DNA of 57,030 nt from Phytohabitans sp036906915 (GTDB lineage: Bacteria > Actinomycetota > Actinomycetes > Mycobacteriales > Micromonosporaceae): contig NZ_JBAKHX010000051.1 of NCBI RefSeq assembly GCF_036906915.1, forward strand, positions 1-57,030, written 5' to 3'. The position numbers and the translations under genes are program-made. The notes beneath the pieces are model-generated. The model had not been told where the DNA came from, did not search any database, and saw only the letters and a list, made by a program, of their open reading frames with translations. Of this stretch, positions 8,376 through 17,154 are shown piece by piece; the stretch's first letter is position 1; each line of letters starts with the position of its first letter.

Positions 8376-9524
8376 ATGGCTGAGCGGGAGTTCGACGTGG
8401 TGCTCTTCGGAGCGACCGGGTTCACCGGCACACTGGTCGCCGAGTATCTGGCGGAGCACCGGCCGGCCGGTACCCGATGGGCGGTTGCGGGCCGCGACGG
8501 CGCGCGGTTGCGCGCGCTGCGCGACAGCGTCGGTGAGGCCGAGGTCATCGAGGCCGACGTGAGCGACGACGCCGCCATGCGGCGGCTCGCGGAGTCGGCC
8601 CGCGTGGTGATCACGACCGTCGGCCCTTATATCCGGTACGGCGAGCCGCTGGTCGCCGCCTGTGCCGCCGCCGGCACCGACTATGTCGACCTGACCGGCG
8701 AGCCCGAGTTCGTCGACCGGATGTACCTGGCCCACCACGCGACCGCCGAGCGCACCGGCGCCCGGATCGTGCACGCCTGCGGCTTCGACGCGATCCCCGC
8801 CGACCTGGGTGCGCACTACACGGTGCAGCAGCTGCCCGAGGGCGTGCCGATCCGGATGCGCGGCTACCTGACCGCGAGCGGCCGGCCGTCCGGCGGCACG
8901 TTCGACACCGTGCTGACGAACTTCGCGCGCTCCGGCCAGGCGGCACAGGCGCACCGGGAGCGGCGCCGGCAGGAGCCGTCCGACCGGTCCCGCCGGGTGC
9001 GCGGGGAGCCTGGGCGTCCCGGGTACGACAAGGCGATTGGCCGGTGGGTGCTGCCACTGCCCACGATCGACCCGCAGATCGTGGTGCGCTCGGCGCGGGC
9101 GCTGCCCCGCTACGGTCCGGACTTCTCGTACGGGCACTTCGCGGCCCTGCGGAACCCGCTGGTGGCGGGCGGCATCGCGGTCGGCGCGGCCGGTGCCATG
9201 GTGCTGGCCAAGGTCGGGCCGACCCGGCGCGCGCTGCGGCGGCTCCTTCCGGCCGGCTCGGGGCCGAGCCCGGAGCGGCGGGCGCGGTCGTGGTTCCGGG
9301 TCCGGTTCGTGGCCGAGGGTGGTGGCCAGCGGGTGGTCACCGAGGTGACCGGTGGCGACCCGGGGTACGGCCAGACGTCCAAGATGCTCGCCGAGTCCGC
9401 CCTGTGCCTGGCGCACGACCCGCTCCCGGAGACCGCCGGCCAGGTCACCACGGCCGTGGCGATGGGCGACGCGCTACGCGCCCGCCTGTCGAACGCCGGA
9501 ATGACCTTCCGCGTGGTCGAGTAG
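8376..9524 (+). CDS. Saccharopine dehydrogenase-like NAD(P)-dependent reductase
   Basis: This 382-aa protein opens with a Rossmann fold (FDVVLFGATGFTGTLVAEYL, a GxxGxxG-type nucleotide site) and contains AAGTDYVDLTGEPEFV and HACGFDAIPADLGA. These are hallmarks of the saccharopine dehydrogenase-like group that includes mycobacterial trans-acting enoyl reductases. A hydrophobic stretch at about 265-285 suggests peripheral membrane contact. The substrate could be a lipid or polyketide intermediate, but no PKS is nearby. ATG 8376 is preferred over upstream in-frame codons because it begins the conserved fold. A MarR regulator starts 10 bp after the stop and is likely co-transcribed. Confidence 0.82.
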   Translation: MAEREFDVVLFGATGFTGTLVAEYLAEHRPAGTRWAVAGRDGARLRALRDSVGEAEVIEADVSDDAAMRRLAESARVVITTVGPYIRYGEPLVAACAAAGTDYVDLTGEPEFVDRMYLAHHATAERTGARIVHACGFDAIPADLGAHYTVQQLPEGVPIRMRGYLTASGRPSGGTFDTVLTNFARSGQAAQAHRERRRQEPSDRSRRVRGEPGRPGYDKAIGRWVLPLPTIDPQIVVRSARALPRYGPDFSYGHFAALRNPLVAGGIAVGAAGAMVLAKVGPTRRALRRLLPAGSGPSPERRARSWFRVRFVAEGGGQRVVTEVTGGDPGYGQTSKMLAESALCLAHDPLPETAGQVTTAVAMGDALRARLSNAGMTFRVVE

Positions 9525-9534
9525 CTTGACGGGC

Positions 9535-10038
9535 GTGACGGACGAGCTGGACGGCAGCCACTGGCGGCCGCTGCGCGTGCTGCTGGAGGCGATCGACCGC
9601 GACATCGCCGCCCTGTACGAGGAGGCCGGTCTCGATGAGGTGCGCACCCGCTTCGTCGGCCCGCTCATCCAGTTGGGCCGGCACGGCCCGCTGACCATCC
9701 GCGAGCTCGCCACCCGCGTCGAGGTGACCCACTCGGCGATGAGCCAGACGGTCGCCGCGATGCGCGCGGCGGGGCTGGTCGAGAGCGCCTCCGGGCCCGA
9801 CGGGCGGACCCGGCTGGTGCAGCCGAGCACGCGCGGGCGCGAGGTGCTGCCCTTCCTGGAAGCGGAGTGGCGCGCCACCGAGGCGACGGTCCGCGAGTTG
9901 GACGCCGCGCTCCCGTACCCCTTGACTCGCGTGGTCGCGGACCTGGAGGCCCTCCTCCGCGACCGCTCGTTCGCCGATCGCCTCCGCGCCCACCTGGCGC
10001 GTCACACCGAGGTCGGGACCGGGGCTGGCACGGGCTGA
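9535..10038 (+). CDS. MarR-family transcriptional regulator
   Basis: The protein of about 167 aa has a winged helix: LTIRELATRVEVTHSAMSQT as the HTH, then VESASGPDGRTRLVQPS as the wing with the DxR motif. Flanking helices would form the dimer interface. GTG 9535 is preferred; a TTG at 9526 would add three residues. It follows the reductase gene by 10 bp and its 3' end overlaps the convergent MFS gene by 37 bp. Either neighbour may be its target. No palindromic operator was recognised. Confidence 0.85.
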   Translation: MTDELDGSHWRPLRVLLEAIDRDIAALYEEAGLDEVRTRFVGPLIQLGRHGPLTIRELATRVEVTHSAMSQTVAAMRAAGLVESASGPDGRTRLVQPSTRGREVLPFLEAEWRATEATVRELDAALPYPLTRVVADLEALLRDRSFADRLRAHLARHTEVGTGAGTG

Positions 10039-11363
10039 GCGATGTCGTCGCCCTCGCGGCGGGCCCAGCGGCCGGCGACGACCGCGTACCAGGCGCCCAG
10101 CACGGCCATCCCGATCGCCACGCTCACGACCGCGAAGGGCGAGTGACCGTTGGCGGGCAGTATGAGCGCCGCGATGAACATGCCGGCCACGTAGGTCAGG
10201 TTGAAAGTGGTGTCGTTGACCGCGAACACCCGGCCCCGGTACTCGTCTGCGCACTCGTGCTGGATCGCGGTGTCCACCACGATCTTCATGCCCTGCGACG
10301 CGATGTTGACGAAGTACACCGCCACGACGAGCAGCACCTCGGTGAACGGAAGCGCGAACGCCAGCAGCGCGACCGCGAGCCCGAGCAGCAGCACGCTGAC
10401 CCACCGCCAGCCACCGATCCGGCGGGTGACCGGCGGCGTGACCAGGGCGGCCGTGACCACGCCGGCGCTCGCGGCGGCGACCACGAACACCAGGCCGGTG
10501 ATCGAGTCCTGCACGTCGTTGTCGGTGACGAAGTAGTTGCGGTGCAGCAGGAGCATCGCGAGCGTCAGCACCCCGAAGAACACCCGGAACCCCGACTTGG
10601 CGGCCATGGCGTACGCGGCGCCGCGGCGGCGGCCGAGGTGTCGCAGCCCGTCGCCCATCCCCCGGGCCACCGCTGCCAGGGCCGACCCCATCGAGGTCTT
10701 GCACTCGCGCTCGACGTGGTCGGGCCCGAGCTCGTCGACCCGGAACGAGCGCCGCGCGAGGACGGCGGAGGTCACATACCCGATGGGCGCGACGGCCGCG
10801 AGGACCGCGTACCCGCCGTCGCCGACCGAGACCGTGGAGTGGACCAGGAACGCGGCGAGGCCCAGCCCGGACGAGAAGCAGATCGAGCCGAGCGTGCCGG
10901 CGAGCGAGTTGGCGGTGACCAGCCGGCGGTCTTCGACCACGTGCGGGACGGCTGCGGACAATCCGGACAGAAGGAACCTGTTCAAGCCGATGACCGCGAA
11001 CGCGCAGACGATGAACCCGAGGCCCTCGCCGCCCGCGTTGATGAAAAGCGCCGTGGGTATGACCAGCACGGCGCGGAGAAGGTTGGTGCGGACGACGACC
11101 TGGCGACGACTCCACCGGTCGAGAAAGACCCCGACGTACGGACCGATCAGCGAGTACGGCGCCACGAGCAGCGCGGAGCCGATCGCGATGCCGAGCGCGC
11201 TGGTGTGCCGGTCGGGGTTGAACAGCACGCTGCCGGCAAGCGCAGCCTGGAACAGCCCGTCGGCAAACTGGCTGGTCAGACGCGTTCCGAGCAGCCGCCG
11301 GAACCCACGCACCGCGAGTACCGCGCGCAGGTTGTGTGTGTCCCGGGACGCCATGACGGTCAA
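10002..11363 (-). CDS. MFS transporter
   Basis: This 453-aa protein has about 12 hydrophobic helices. A motif-A-like loop, GVFLDRWSRRQVV, follows helices 2-3 near residues 78-90. A central soluble loop (VERECKTSMGSALAAVARGM) separates the halves. The pattern resembles the macrolide-efflux/MefA-like or enterobactin-exporter MFS branch rather than DHA2. Export of a small molecule is likely; the substrate is not deducible. Its 3' end overlaps the MarR gene tail to tail, so the regulator is a candidate controller. The 3' 20 residues are Pro/Ala-rich. Confidence 0.85.
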   Translation of the reverse strand: MTVMASRDTHNLRAVLAVRGFRRLLGTRLTSQFADGLFQAALAGSVLFNPDRHTSALGIAIGSALLVAPYSLIGPYVGVFLDRWSRRQVVVRTNLLRAVLVIPTALFINAGGEGLGFIVCAFAVIGLNRFLLSGLSAAVPHVVEDRRLVTANSLAGTLGSICFSSGLGLAAFLVHSTVSVGDGGYAVLAAVAPIGYVTSAVLARRSFRVDELGPDHVERECKTSMGSALAAVARGMGDGLRHLGRRRGAAYAMAAKSGFRVFFGVLTLAMLLLHRNYFVTDNDVQDSITGLVFVVAAASAGVVTAALVTPPVTRRIGGWRWVSVLLLGLAVALLAFALPFTEVLLVVAVYFVNIASQGMKIVVDTAIQHECADEYRGRVFAVNDTTFNLTYVAGMFIAALILPANGHSPFAVVSVAIGMAVLGAWYAVVAGRWARREGDDIAQPVPAPVPTSV

Positions 11364-11513
11364 GCGTAGGCGGGCTCTCCGGGAACCGGATGCCTTTGTC
11401 GCCGTTCTAGTGTTTTATCCATTTTGCGGACCGCTCACAGCGTCCGCCACGGCCGCCGCTGTGTCTGCTGCCCTCGCTTCGCCCGGCTCCTTCGCGCGCC
11501 TTGGGAGCAGTCA
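11364..11513. other. Intergenic gap, no gene seen
   Basis: This 150-bp stretch lies upstream of the MFS gene and downstream of the convergently placed CHAT-set operon's last gene. It includes a relatively A/T-rich segment (TTCTAGTGTTTTATCCATTTTG) split across 11404-11425 that could hold the MFS promoter. No ORF with codon bias and no RNA gene were recognised. Confidence 0.4.
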
Positions 11514-11984
11514 CTAAGCGGTGATCCACTCAGTCGCGATACGCCCGCCCCGCAGCGTGCACTCGATCCGGATCGGACCTCGCCGCCGCGCCGGAAAGGC
11601 GAAACATCCCACTTCGTCGGCCGTGGTGGTCTCCGCATCGGCCCCAGAAGCCGTCACCAGCCGCACCTCACCCGCCTCGGGCGGCACGAGCTGCCCCTCG
11701 ATGCCGGCCTCGCTGACCTCGATCTCGACGTTGACCGGCCCTCGCCCGAAGACGAGGGTGCGGGGCGTGCCATGCAGGGGCCCGCGCACCAGAACGCTCT
11801 GGTCGAGGTCGGAGTCGTAGAGCAGCGACGCCAACTCCACGTCGGCGTCGGCCGTCCGCCACCGAAACGCCGCGCGCGCCGCCGCCACGACATGCTGCTC
11901 CTCCGGGTGAGGAAGCAGCGCCTCGCGAAGAGCGCGCATAAGCTCGTCGTCGTCATTCCAGTTCCGCGAGGGCATGCCGGGCAC
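11514..11984 (-). CDS. Small protein overlapping ECF sigma gene (candidate sigma partner)
   Basis: The 156-aa protein has an acidic helical N-terminus (WNDDDELMRALREALLPH, then VVAAARAAFRWRT). It is followed by a beta-rich domain with VNVEIEVSEAGIEGQLVPP and ends RIECTLRGGRIATEWIT. No signal peptide, membrane helix or zinc motif is present. Its start lies 32 nt inside the sigma gene, so the two are translationally coupled, as sigma/anti-sigma pairs often are. The family co-occurs with sigma, S8 and CHAT genes in actinobacteria, from memory of similar loci. A role as sigma inhibitor or protease substrate is my inference. Confidence 0.65.
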   Translation of the reverse strand: MPGMPSRNWNDDDELMRALREALLPHPEEQHVVAAARAAFRWRTADADVELASLLYDSDLDQSVLVRGPLHGTPRTLVFGRGPVNVEIEVSEAGIEGQLVPPEAGEVRLVTASGADAETTTADEVGCFAFPARRRGPIRIECTLRGGRIATEWITA

Positions 11985-12591
11985 CTCCTGTCTTCGCGGC
12001 CTTCCCGTTCGCCCGGAGATACGCCTGGACGGCTCGCGTCTCGCGCAACTTCTCCAGCGTGCGGATACGGGTAGGGCCGATGCTGCCGATCGGCATGCCG
12101 AGAATCCGGCTGATCTCGGCGTACGGGCACGGCGGGTCGGAGACGAGCAGCGCGAGGAACCGGCGCTGCTCGTCAGTCAACTCCGCGAGGCCGGCGAGGA
12201 GCACCTGACGCTGCTCGGCCGCCAGCAGGTCTTGGTCGATGTCGTCCGCCCCGGAGCTGAGCTGCGACATGGTCGCCGGGTCGGTCAACACGCTTCGACT
12301 GTTGAGGCGCAGGTGGCGCTGGCACTCGTGGCGGGTCGTGGTGACCAGCCAGCCGGGCAGCGCCGCGGGCTCGCGGATCTTCGGCAGGTGCTCGATGAGG
12401 TGCAGCCAGACCAGCTGGCTGACGTCCTGGGCATCGGTGGTCGACAGGCGGAAGCGCCGGATGACCGTGGCGACGAGCCCGGCGTGCCGGCGAACCAGCT
12501 CGTTCCAGGCCGTCTCGTCGCCGGCGACGCTGGCCCTGACGAGCGAGGCCAGGTCGTCGGAAATCGGACGCCGGACGACATCACTTCCCAC
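11953..12591 (-). CDS. ECF-type RNA polymerase sigma factor
   Basis: The 212-aa protein has region 2 (LVRASVAGDETAWNELVRRH, AQDVSQLVWLHLIEHL, then HECQRHLR) and region 4 (LTDEQRRFLALLVSD, then YAEISRILGMPIGSIGPTRI), the full ECF sigma core. GTG 12591 is chosen because AGGGAGGA lies five bases upstream. It would direct RNA polymerase to a small regulon. It is followed by the overlapping 156-aa gene and preceded by the S8 protease gene on the same strand (47-bp gap). It therefore sits in one operon with a protease, facing a TPR-CHAT gene. Confidence 0.88.
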   Translation of the reverse strand: MGSDVVRRPISDDLASLVRASVAGDETAWNELVRRHAGLVATVIRRFRLSTTDAQDVSQLVWLHLIEHLPKIREPAALPGWLVTTTRHECQRHLRLNSRSVLTDPATMSQLSSGADDIDQDLLAAEQRQVLLAGLAELTDEQRRFLALLVSDPPCPYAEISRILGMPIGSIGPTRIRTLEKLRETRAVQAYLRANGKAAKTGGARHALAELE

Positions 12592-12637
12592 GACATCCTC
12601 CCTTCGCCGGAGGACCCGGAAGACCAGGCGGACGGCC

Positions 12638-13969
12638 TCAGCGTACGCCCTCCAGGATCTGCATCGCGCTGCCGAAACCCGGAATGGGCTGACCCCGGCT
12701 GGCGAGCAGAGCGACCGCCTGGCGCGGCGTCGTCCCCGGAATCTCGCGGCAGATCCGGACGAGCGCGCCGGCGACCTGCGGTGCCGCGAAAGAGGTTCCG
12801 CTCCACAAGGCCCACGCGTCATTCCCGAACTCCTCCGGCTCCCGGTCGAACACCGGCGACTCCTGGCCGGTGACAAATGTCGATCGGACACCCTCGGCGA
12901 CTGTCGAGAATTGGACATCGCCGTGGCTCGACCACTGCGCCGGGGACAGGTCAGCTTTCAGGCCCGCCACCGCCTCGACGCCGGGAAGCGCCGCCGGCCA
13001 GCACGGCGCGTCGTCGCCGAAGTTGCCGGCCGCCGCGATCATCACAACCGCGCCGCCGGAGTCCTGCGCGATGTACTCCGCTGCGGCCGCCAGCGCGGGC
13101 GGTGGCTCGTCGTCCGCGGTCCGCATGCCCAGCGACAGGTTTATGACCTGGGCGCCGTCCTCGTACGCCCGCAGCAGCGCGTCGGCGATCATGTCGTCGG
13201 ACGCGAAGCCGTCGCTGTCGGCCGCCTTGTAGACCCGCACGTCGGCGCCCGGAACGACCCGCTGCACGATGCCGCTCACGAACGTGCCGTGCCCGGCCTG
13301 GAAGTCGAGGAACCCGTCTGGCCCGGCAGGCAGCACGTCGAGCTGGTCGATGTCGCTGCCGGCGCGCGGCACGTCGTTGAGCCACCCATCGCTCCGCTGC
13401 GCCATCGGGATGCCGGTGTCGATCACCGCCACCCGCGGTCCGGCCGCGCCACTTGGCGCCGTGTACGTCTCGCTGTACTCGATCGGCTCGGGGCCGCCGA
13501 TCCCCTTGCCCACCGCGGCCATCGTGGCGACGTAGTTGGTCCAGCCCTGCGTGCCCTTGCGGGAGCACTCTTCGATGGCACGCTCCACAGTCGGCAGCAG
13601 CGCTGTGCCGTGGCGCAACCGGCACAGCCCGCCGCGTCGCTCGGCCACGTCGTCGAAGCCGCGCGACTTCATGACGTCGAGCAGCGCGCGCGCTTCGACG
13701 GTGTCGGAGCGCATCACGAGCTCGCCGCGGGCGACCAGGCTCTCGCGGCCGCGTTCTCGCTGGCGTACCTCGATCTGTGGAAGATCACGCCGCCCACTAC
13801 GCCGTCCACGTAGGATACCCAGCAGCTCAGCGCCTCGCGGCGAACCAATCGAGTTGAGCTCGGACACCTGACGCGCGACGATCCGACGCAGCTCTGGCAC
13901 GCGGTTCCCATAGGATTCCGAATAGTCACCTTTGAAGGCGTACCCTGCAGGCCCGTCCGTCAAGTTCAT
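12638..13969 (-). CDS. Cytoplasmic subtilisin-like (S8) serine protease
   Basis: The 443-aa protein carries the complete catalytic triad: Asp184 in VAVIDTGIP, His227 in GHGTFVSGIV and Ser393 in GTSFAAPQVAG. The oxyanion Asn316 is in AAAGNFG. The first ~170 residues are a non-catalytic region with RGRESLVARGELV. Unlike secreted subtilases there is no signal peptide, so it should act in the cytoplasm, and the N-terminal part may be a propeptide or recognition domain. It is the first gene of the operon leading into the ECF sigma factor and the 156-aa protein. Its start codon overlaps the annotated start of the divergent CHAT gene. Confidence 0.88.
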   Translation of the reverse strand: MNLTDGPAGYAFKGDYSESYGNRVPELRRIVARQVSELNSIGSPRGAELLGILRGRRSGRRDLPQIEVRQRERGRESLVARGELVMRSDTVEARALLDVMKSRGFDDVAERRGGLCRLRHGTALLPTVERAIEECSRKGTQGWTNYVATMAAVGKGIGGPEPIEYSETYTAPSGAAGPRVAVIDTGIPMAQRSDGWLNDVPRAGSDIDQLDVLPAGPDGFLDFQAGHGTFVSGIVQRVVPGADVRVYKAADSDGFASDDMIADALLRAYEDGAQVINLSLGMRTADDEPPPALAAAAEYIAQDSGGAVVMIAAAGNFGDDAPCWPAALPGVEAVAGLKADLSPAQWSSHGDVQFSTVAEGVRSTFVTGQESPVFDREPEEFGNDAWALWSGTSFAAPQVAGALVRICREIPGTTPRQAVALLASRGQPIPGFGSAMQILEGVR

Positions 13970-16664
13970 GTCATCACCCGGCTTCTCTCATGTGCGACAG
14001 CGGAAGTTTGATCCGTTGACCGAAACAGAGACTCCAAGAGACCTCGTGATACACGCTAAGCGTGTACACGAGGGTGTCGTAGCGGATCCGCGCCGGTACC
14101 ACCCGGTCGCGGCGGCTCTGGTCACCCGCATGAGGCGGGCGGGAGCGCCCGAGGCGCTGGCGCTCGCGCTGCGGGCGTTGGCGTGGGCCGAGCGGGCCAA
14201 GCTCGCCGACGCGGCCGCCAAGCGGCTGCTCGACGAGGCGGCCCGGATCGCGCGCCGGCACCGCCTCGACCACACACTCGCCGACGTGCTGATGAGCCGC
14301 GCGGCGGTCAACCAGGAGCTGGGCGCGATGGGCGCCGCGCAGCGAGACCTGGACGCCGCCGGGCCCCTGGTCGCGCCGGACCGCGAGGTGGAGCTGGCGT
14401 TCCAGCGGGCGGTGCTGCACCAGAACATCGGCCGGCTCGCCGACGCGGCCACCACCTACCGCGAACTGCTAGCCCGGGCCGACACCCCGGAGCGGGTCAA
14501 GGTGATCGCGGGCAACAACCTGGCCATGATCGAGGCGCAGCACGGCCGGCACAGTGAGGCGCTGCGACGCCTCGACGACGCCGGACGGCGCGCCGAGCGG
14601 GTCGGGCCGGCGCTGGTCGCGATGGTGCTGGAGACGCGGGCGTGGGCCACGGTGCAGTCCGGGCGGCTGGCCGAAGGGCTTCGCCTTTTCGACGAGGCCG
14701 GCCGGGCGCACGAGGCCGCCGGCCTGCCGCTGGGCGAGCACTATGTCGAGTACGCGGACGCGCTGATCGACCTGCGGCTGCTGCCCGAGGCGGGTGCCGC
14801 CGCCCGTACCGCCGCAGAGGTGTTCCGCCGCAACGGGGTGCCGCTGATGGGTGCCGAGGCCGAGCTGCGGGTGGCCCAGCTGGCGATGCTGGCCGGCAAC
14901 CCCGAGGAGGCCGAGCAGGCGTCCCGGCTGGCCGCCGACAGCTTCGGCCGGCAGGGACGGGGCCTGTGGCGGGCGCGGGCCGCGCTGGTGTCGGCCGAGG
15001 CGCGGCTGCGCACCGGCACCGCGTCGGCCGCAGACCTGCGCGAGGCGCGCCGGGTGGCCCGCACGATGGAGACCAGGGGCACCTGGTCGGCGGCGGTCGA
15101 TGCGTACACGGTCGCCGGCCGGATCGCCGCGCACCTGGAACGGATCCGCGACGCCGTCGCCGCGCTGCGGCGGGCGGCGGAGCTGGCCCGGCGCAGCCCG
15201 GTCCTGGTGCGGCTGCGCGGTGCCGTGGCGGCGGCGCTGGCGGCCCGGCTGTCCGGCCAGGACGACGAGGTCCTCTGGCACTGCCGGCGCGGCCTCGGCG
15301 ACCTCGCGCGGCACCGGGCCGCGCTGCCGTCCGTGGAGCTGCGGGCGCTGGCGTCCGGGCACGGCGCCGAGCTGGGCCAGTTCGGCCTCGAAGTGGTCGT
15401 GCGCGAAGGTGCGGCCCACCGCGTCCTGGAGTGGATGGAGCGCACCCGCGCCGCCGCCCTGCTGGCCGCCGAGCCGGCGGGGCCGGCCGGCACGGCCGAC
15501 GTGCAGGACGACCTGGAGGCGCTGCGCGCGGTGAGCGCGGAGCTGGAGGCGGCGCCCGCGCAGCAGTCGGAACGCAGCGGTGCCGCACCGCTGATCGCGC
15601 GGCAGCTCGCCCTGGAACACCGCATCCGCCGCGCCACCTGGCATCGGCCCGCACGGGCCGAGAGGTCCGCGGCCGGGGCCACCGCGGGCCTGCGCGAGCT
15701 GCTCGACGGGCGGGTGCTGATCGAGTACGGGTTGCTCGGCGACCGGCTGCTCGCGGTGGTGGTCGAGGCCCGGCCCAGCAGGCGGAGCCGGATGGTCGAG
15801 CTCGGACCGGCCGGCCCGGCCCTCGAACAGCTCAAGACGCTGTACTTCGCGCTGCGCCGGCTGACCCAGGACAGGCCACCGCAGTCCCTGGCCGCCGCCC
15901 GCCTGAGCGCCGAGTCACGGATCACCAGCCTGCGCGGACTGCTGATCGAGCCGCTGGGCGTCAAACCCGACGCCGAGCTCGTCGTGGTACCGGTCGGCGA
16001 CCTGCACGGCGTGCCCTGGGCGGCGCTGCACGACGGCCCGGTCTCCCTCGCCCCATCGGCACGGTTCTGGACGAGGGCGCGGGAGTCCGCCCTGCGCCGC
16101 CCGCCCGGCGAGTCGGTGGTGCTGGTCGAGGGCCCGCACCTGACCGGGGCGACCGCCGAGGTGCAGCGCCTGCACGCGATGTACCCGCACGCCACCGTCG
16201 TCACCCCACCGCACAGCACCGCCGAGGCCGTCATCCGCCTGCTCGACGGCGCCGACCTGGTACACCTGGCCTGCCACGGCCGGCTACGCGCCGACAACCC
16301 CCTCTTCTCCTCGCTCGTACTGGCCGACGGGCCGCTGACCATGCAGGAACTGGAGGCCCGCGGCGCGGCACCACACCGGCTCGTGCTCGCCTCCTGCGAA
16401 TCCGGCGCCGACGCCACATACGCCGGCGACGAGGTGCTCGGCTTCGTCAGCGCCCTGCTCGCCCGCGGCACCGCCGGCATCGTCGCGAGCGCCGCCGCGG
16501 TGCCGGACGTGGCCGCCATCGACCTCATGTGCGGCCTGCACGAGCACCTGAACAAGGGGCGCACGCTCGCGCACGCCCTCTTCGAGGCGCGCGAGTCGCT
16601 CGACCGCGACGACCCCGGCGCGTACGTCAGCTGGTGCACGTTCGGCGCACATGGAGCAGCCTGA
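13968..16664 (+). CDS. TPR-CHAT caspase-like protease
   Basis: This protein of about 898 aa has helical TPR-like repeats over residues ~30-480 (for example ALRALAWAERAKLADAAAKR and LARADTPERVKVIAGNNLAM). A C-terminal CHAT domain follows. The caspase-type dyad is visible as His770 in HLACHG and Cys810 in LASCESG, numbered from ATG 13968. CHAT domains are caspase/separase-clan cysteine proteases. The true start is uncertain: ATG 13968 overlaps the protease start, GTG 13991 or GTG 14046 would free a promoter, and the first ~100 bp are less GC-rich than the rest. It is divergent from the S8/sigma operon and likely forms one system with it. Confidence 0.87.
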   Translation: MSSPGFSHVRQRKFDPLTETETPRDLVIHAKRVHEGVVADPRRYHPVAAALVTRMRRAGAPEALALALRALAWAERAKLADAAAKRLLDEAARIARRHRLDHTLADVLMSRAAVNQELGAMGAAQRDLDAAGPLVAPDREVELAFQRAVLHQNIGRLADAATTYRELLARADTPERVKVIAGNNLAMIEAQHGRHSEALRRLDDAGRRAERVGPALVAMVLETRAWATVQSGRLAEGLRLFDEAGRAHEAAGLPLGEHYVEYADALIDLRLLPEAGAAARTAAEVFRRNGVPLMGAEAELRVAQLAMLAGNPEEAEQASRLAADSFGRQGRGLWRARAALVSAEARLRTGTASAADLREARRVARTMETRGTWSAAVDAYTVAGRIAAHLERIRDAVAALRRAAELARRSPVLVRLRGAVAAALAARLSGQDDEVLWHCRRGLGDLARHRAALPSVELRALASGHGAELGQFGLEVVVREGAAHRVLEWMERTRAAALLAAEPAGPAGTADVQDDLEALRAVSAELEAAPAQQSERSGAAPLIARQLALEHRIRRATWHRPARAERSAAGATAGLRELLDGRVLIEYGLLGDRLLAVVVEARPSRRSRMVELGPAGPALEQLKTLYFALRRLTQDRPPQSLAAARLSAESRITSLRGLLIEPLGVKPDAELVVVPVGDLHGVPWAALHDGPVSLAPSARFWTRARESALRRPPGESVVLVEGPHLTGATAEVQRLHAMYPHATVVTPPHSTAEAVIRLLDGADLVHLACHGRLRADNPLFSSLVLADGPLTMQELEARGAAPHRLVLASCESGADATYAGDEVLGFVSALLARGTAGIVASAAAVPDVAAIDLMCGLHEHLNKGRTLAHALFEARESLDRDDPGAYVSWCTFGAHGAA
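14050..14066. promoter_or_regulatory. Palindrome at the S8/CHAT divergent start region
   Basis: TACACGCTAAGCGTGTA is a perfect 8-bp inverted repeat around one base. It lies 81 bp upstream of the S8 start, and 4 bp inside the CHAT frame if GTG 14046 is used. It is A/T-richer than surrounding coding sequence and has the shape of a dimeric regulator operator. No regulator other than the sigma factor is adjacent. Confidence 0.45.
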
Positions 16665-17047
16665 TTATTGACGTAGGTACATGTTTCCCCTACGTTGACG
16701 GGCACGGCAAGCGCTTTCCCGCCCTCCCGCTTGGTGGTGGTCCGATGAAACGTCTCAAGCCGATCTTCGCGTGGACGGGCAAGGGGAAACCACCAACTGT
16801 CCACCGACACCACCAGCATCAGGCGGGTCTCGCTCATGCCGGACCGGCAGTACCGCGTGGCGGTCGCCTGGCAGAACACCGCCTACAGCCAGCCGCCCCA
16901 CCCGAGTTTCGCCAGCCCGTGATCGAGGTGTGCGGCGGCTGACGTCGCGGGCGGGGTGTGTGGCGCACCTCGCCCGCGGCGCCCCTTCCACGCGCCGCTC
17001 CGTTTCGCGCGCCGTTCCCTTCCGCATGGAGCCTCGTTCCGCGCCGC
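16665..17047. other. Intergenic region with possible decayed coding remnant
   Basis: No intact gene is convincing here. In one frame, at about 16790-16922, the sequence reads STDTTSIRRVSLMPDRQYRV and AVAWQNTAYSQP before a TGA. This is protein-like and could be the tail of a decayed gene, but there is no start or recognisable family. The A/T-rich segment at 16664-16695 (TATTGACGTAGGTACATG) follows the CHAT stop. Confidence 0.35.
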
Positions 17048-17124
17048 TTCGTTTCGCCACCGCGCTTCGTTTCGCACCGCGCTTCGTTTCGCACCGCGCT
17101 TCGTTTCGCACCGCGCTTCGTTTC
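17048..17124. repeat. 17-bp tandem repeat, about 4.5 copies
   Basis: The unit TTCGTTTCGCACCGCGC occurs at 17066-17082, 17083-17099 and 17100-17116. It is preceded by an 18-bp variant at 17048-17065 and followed by a partial copy at 17117-17124. It lies just upstream of the metallophosphoesterase gene. In two frames it encodes repetitive FRTALRF/RFVSHRA peptides, which I regard as incidental. Confidence 0.75.
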
Positions 17125-17154
17125 TGAGTGCGCGCTGAGAGCTTCGTGTGGTCG

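Noticed and set aside
14051..14065. Transcription terminator at the CHAT 5' end
   Set aside because: The palindrome has a one-base centre and no T-tract, so it is shaped like an operator rather than a terminator hairpin.
16771..17127. Plus-strand 118-codon frame before the metallophosphoesterase
   Set aside because: Its C-terminal half is only the translated 17-bp repeat and the rest lacks codon bias or a start signal.
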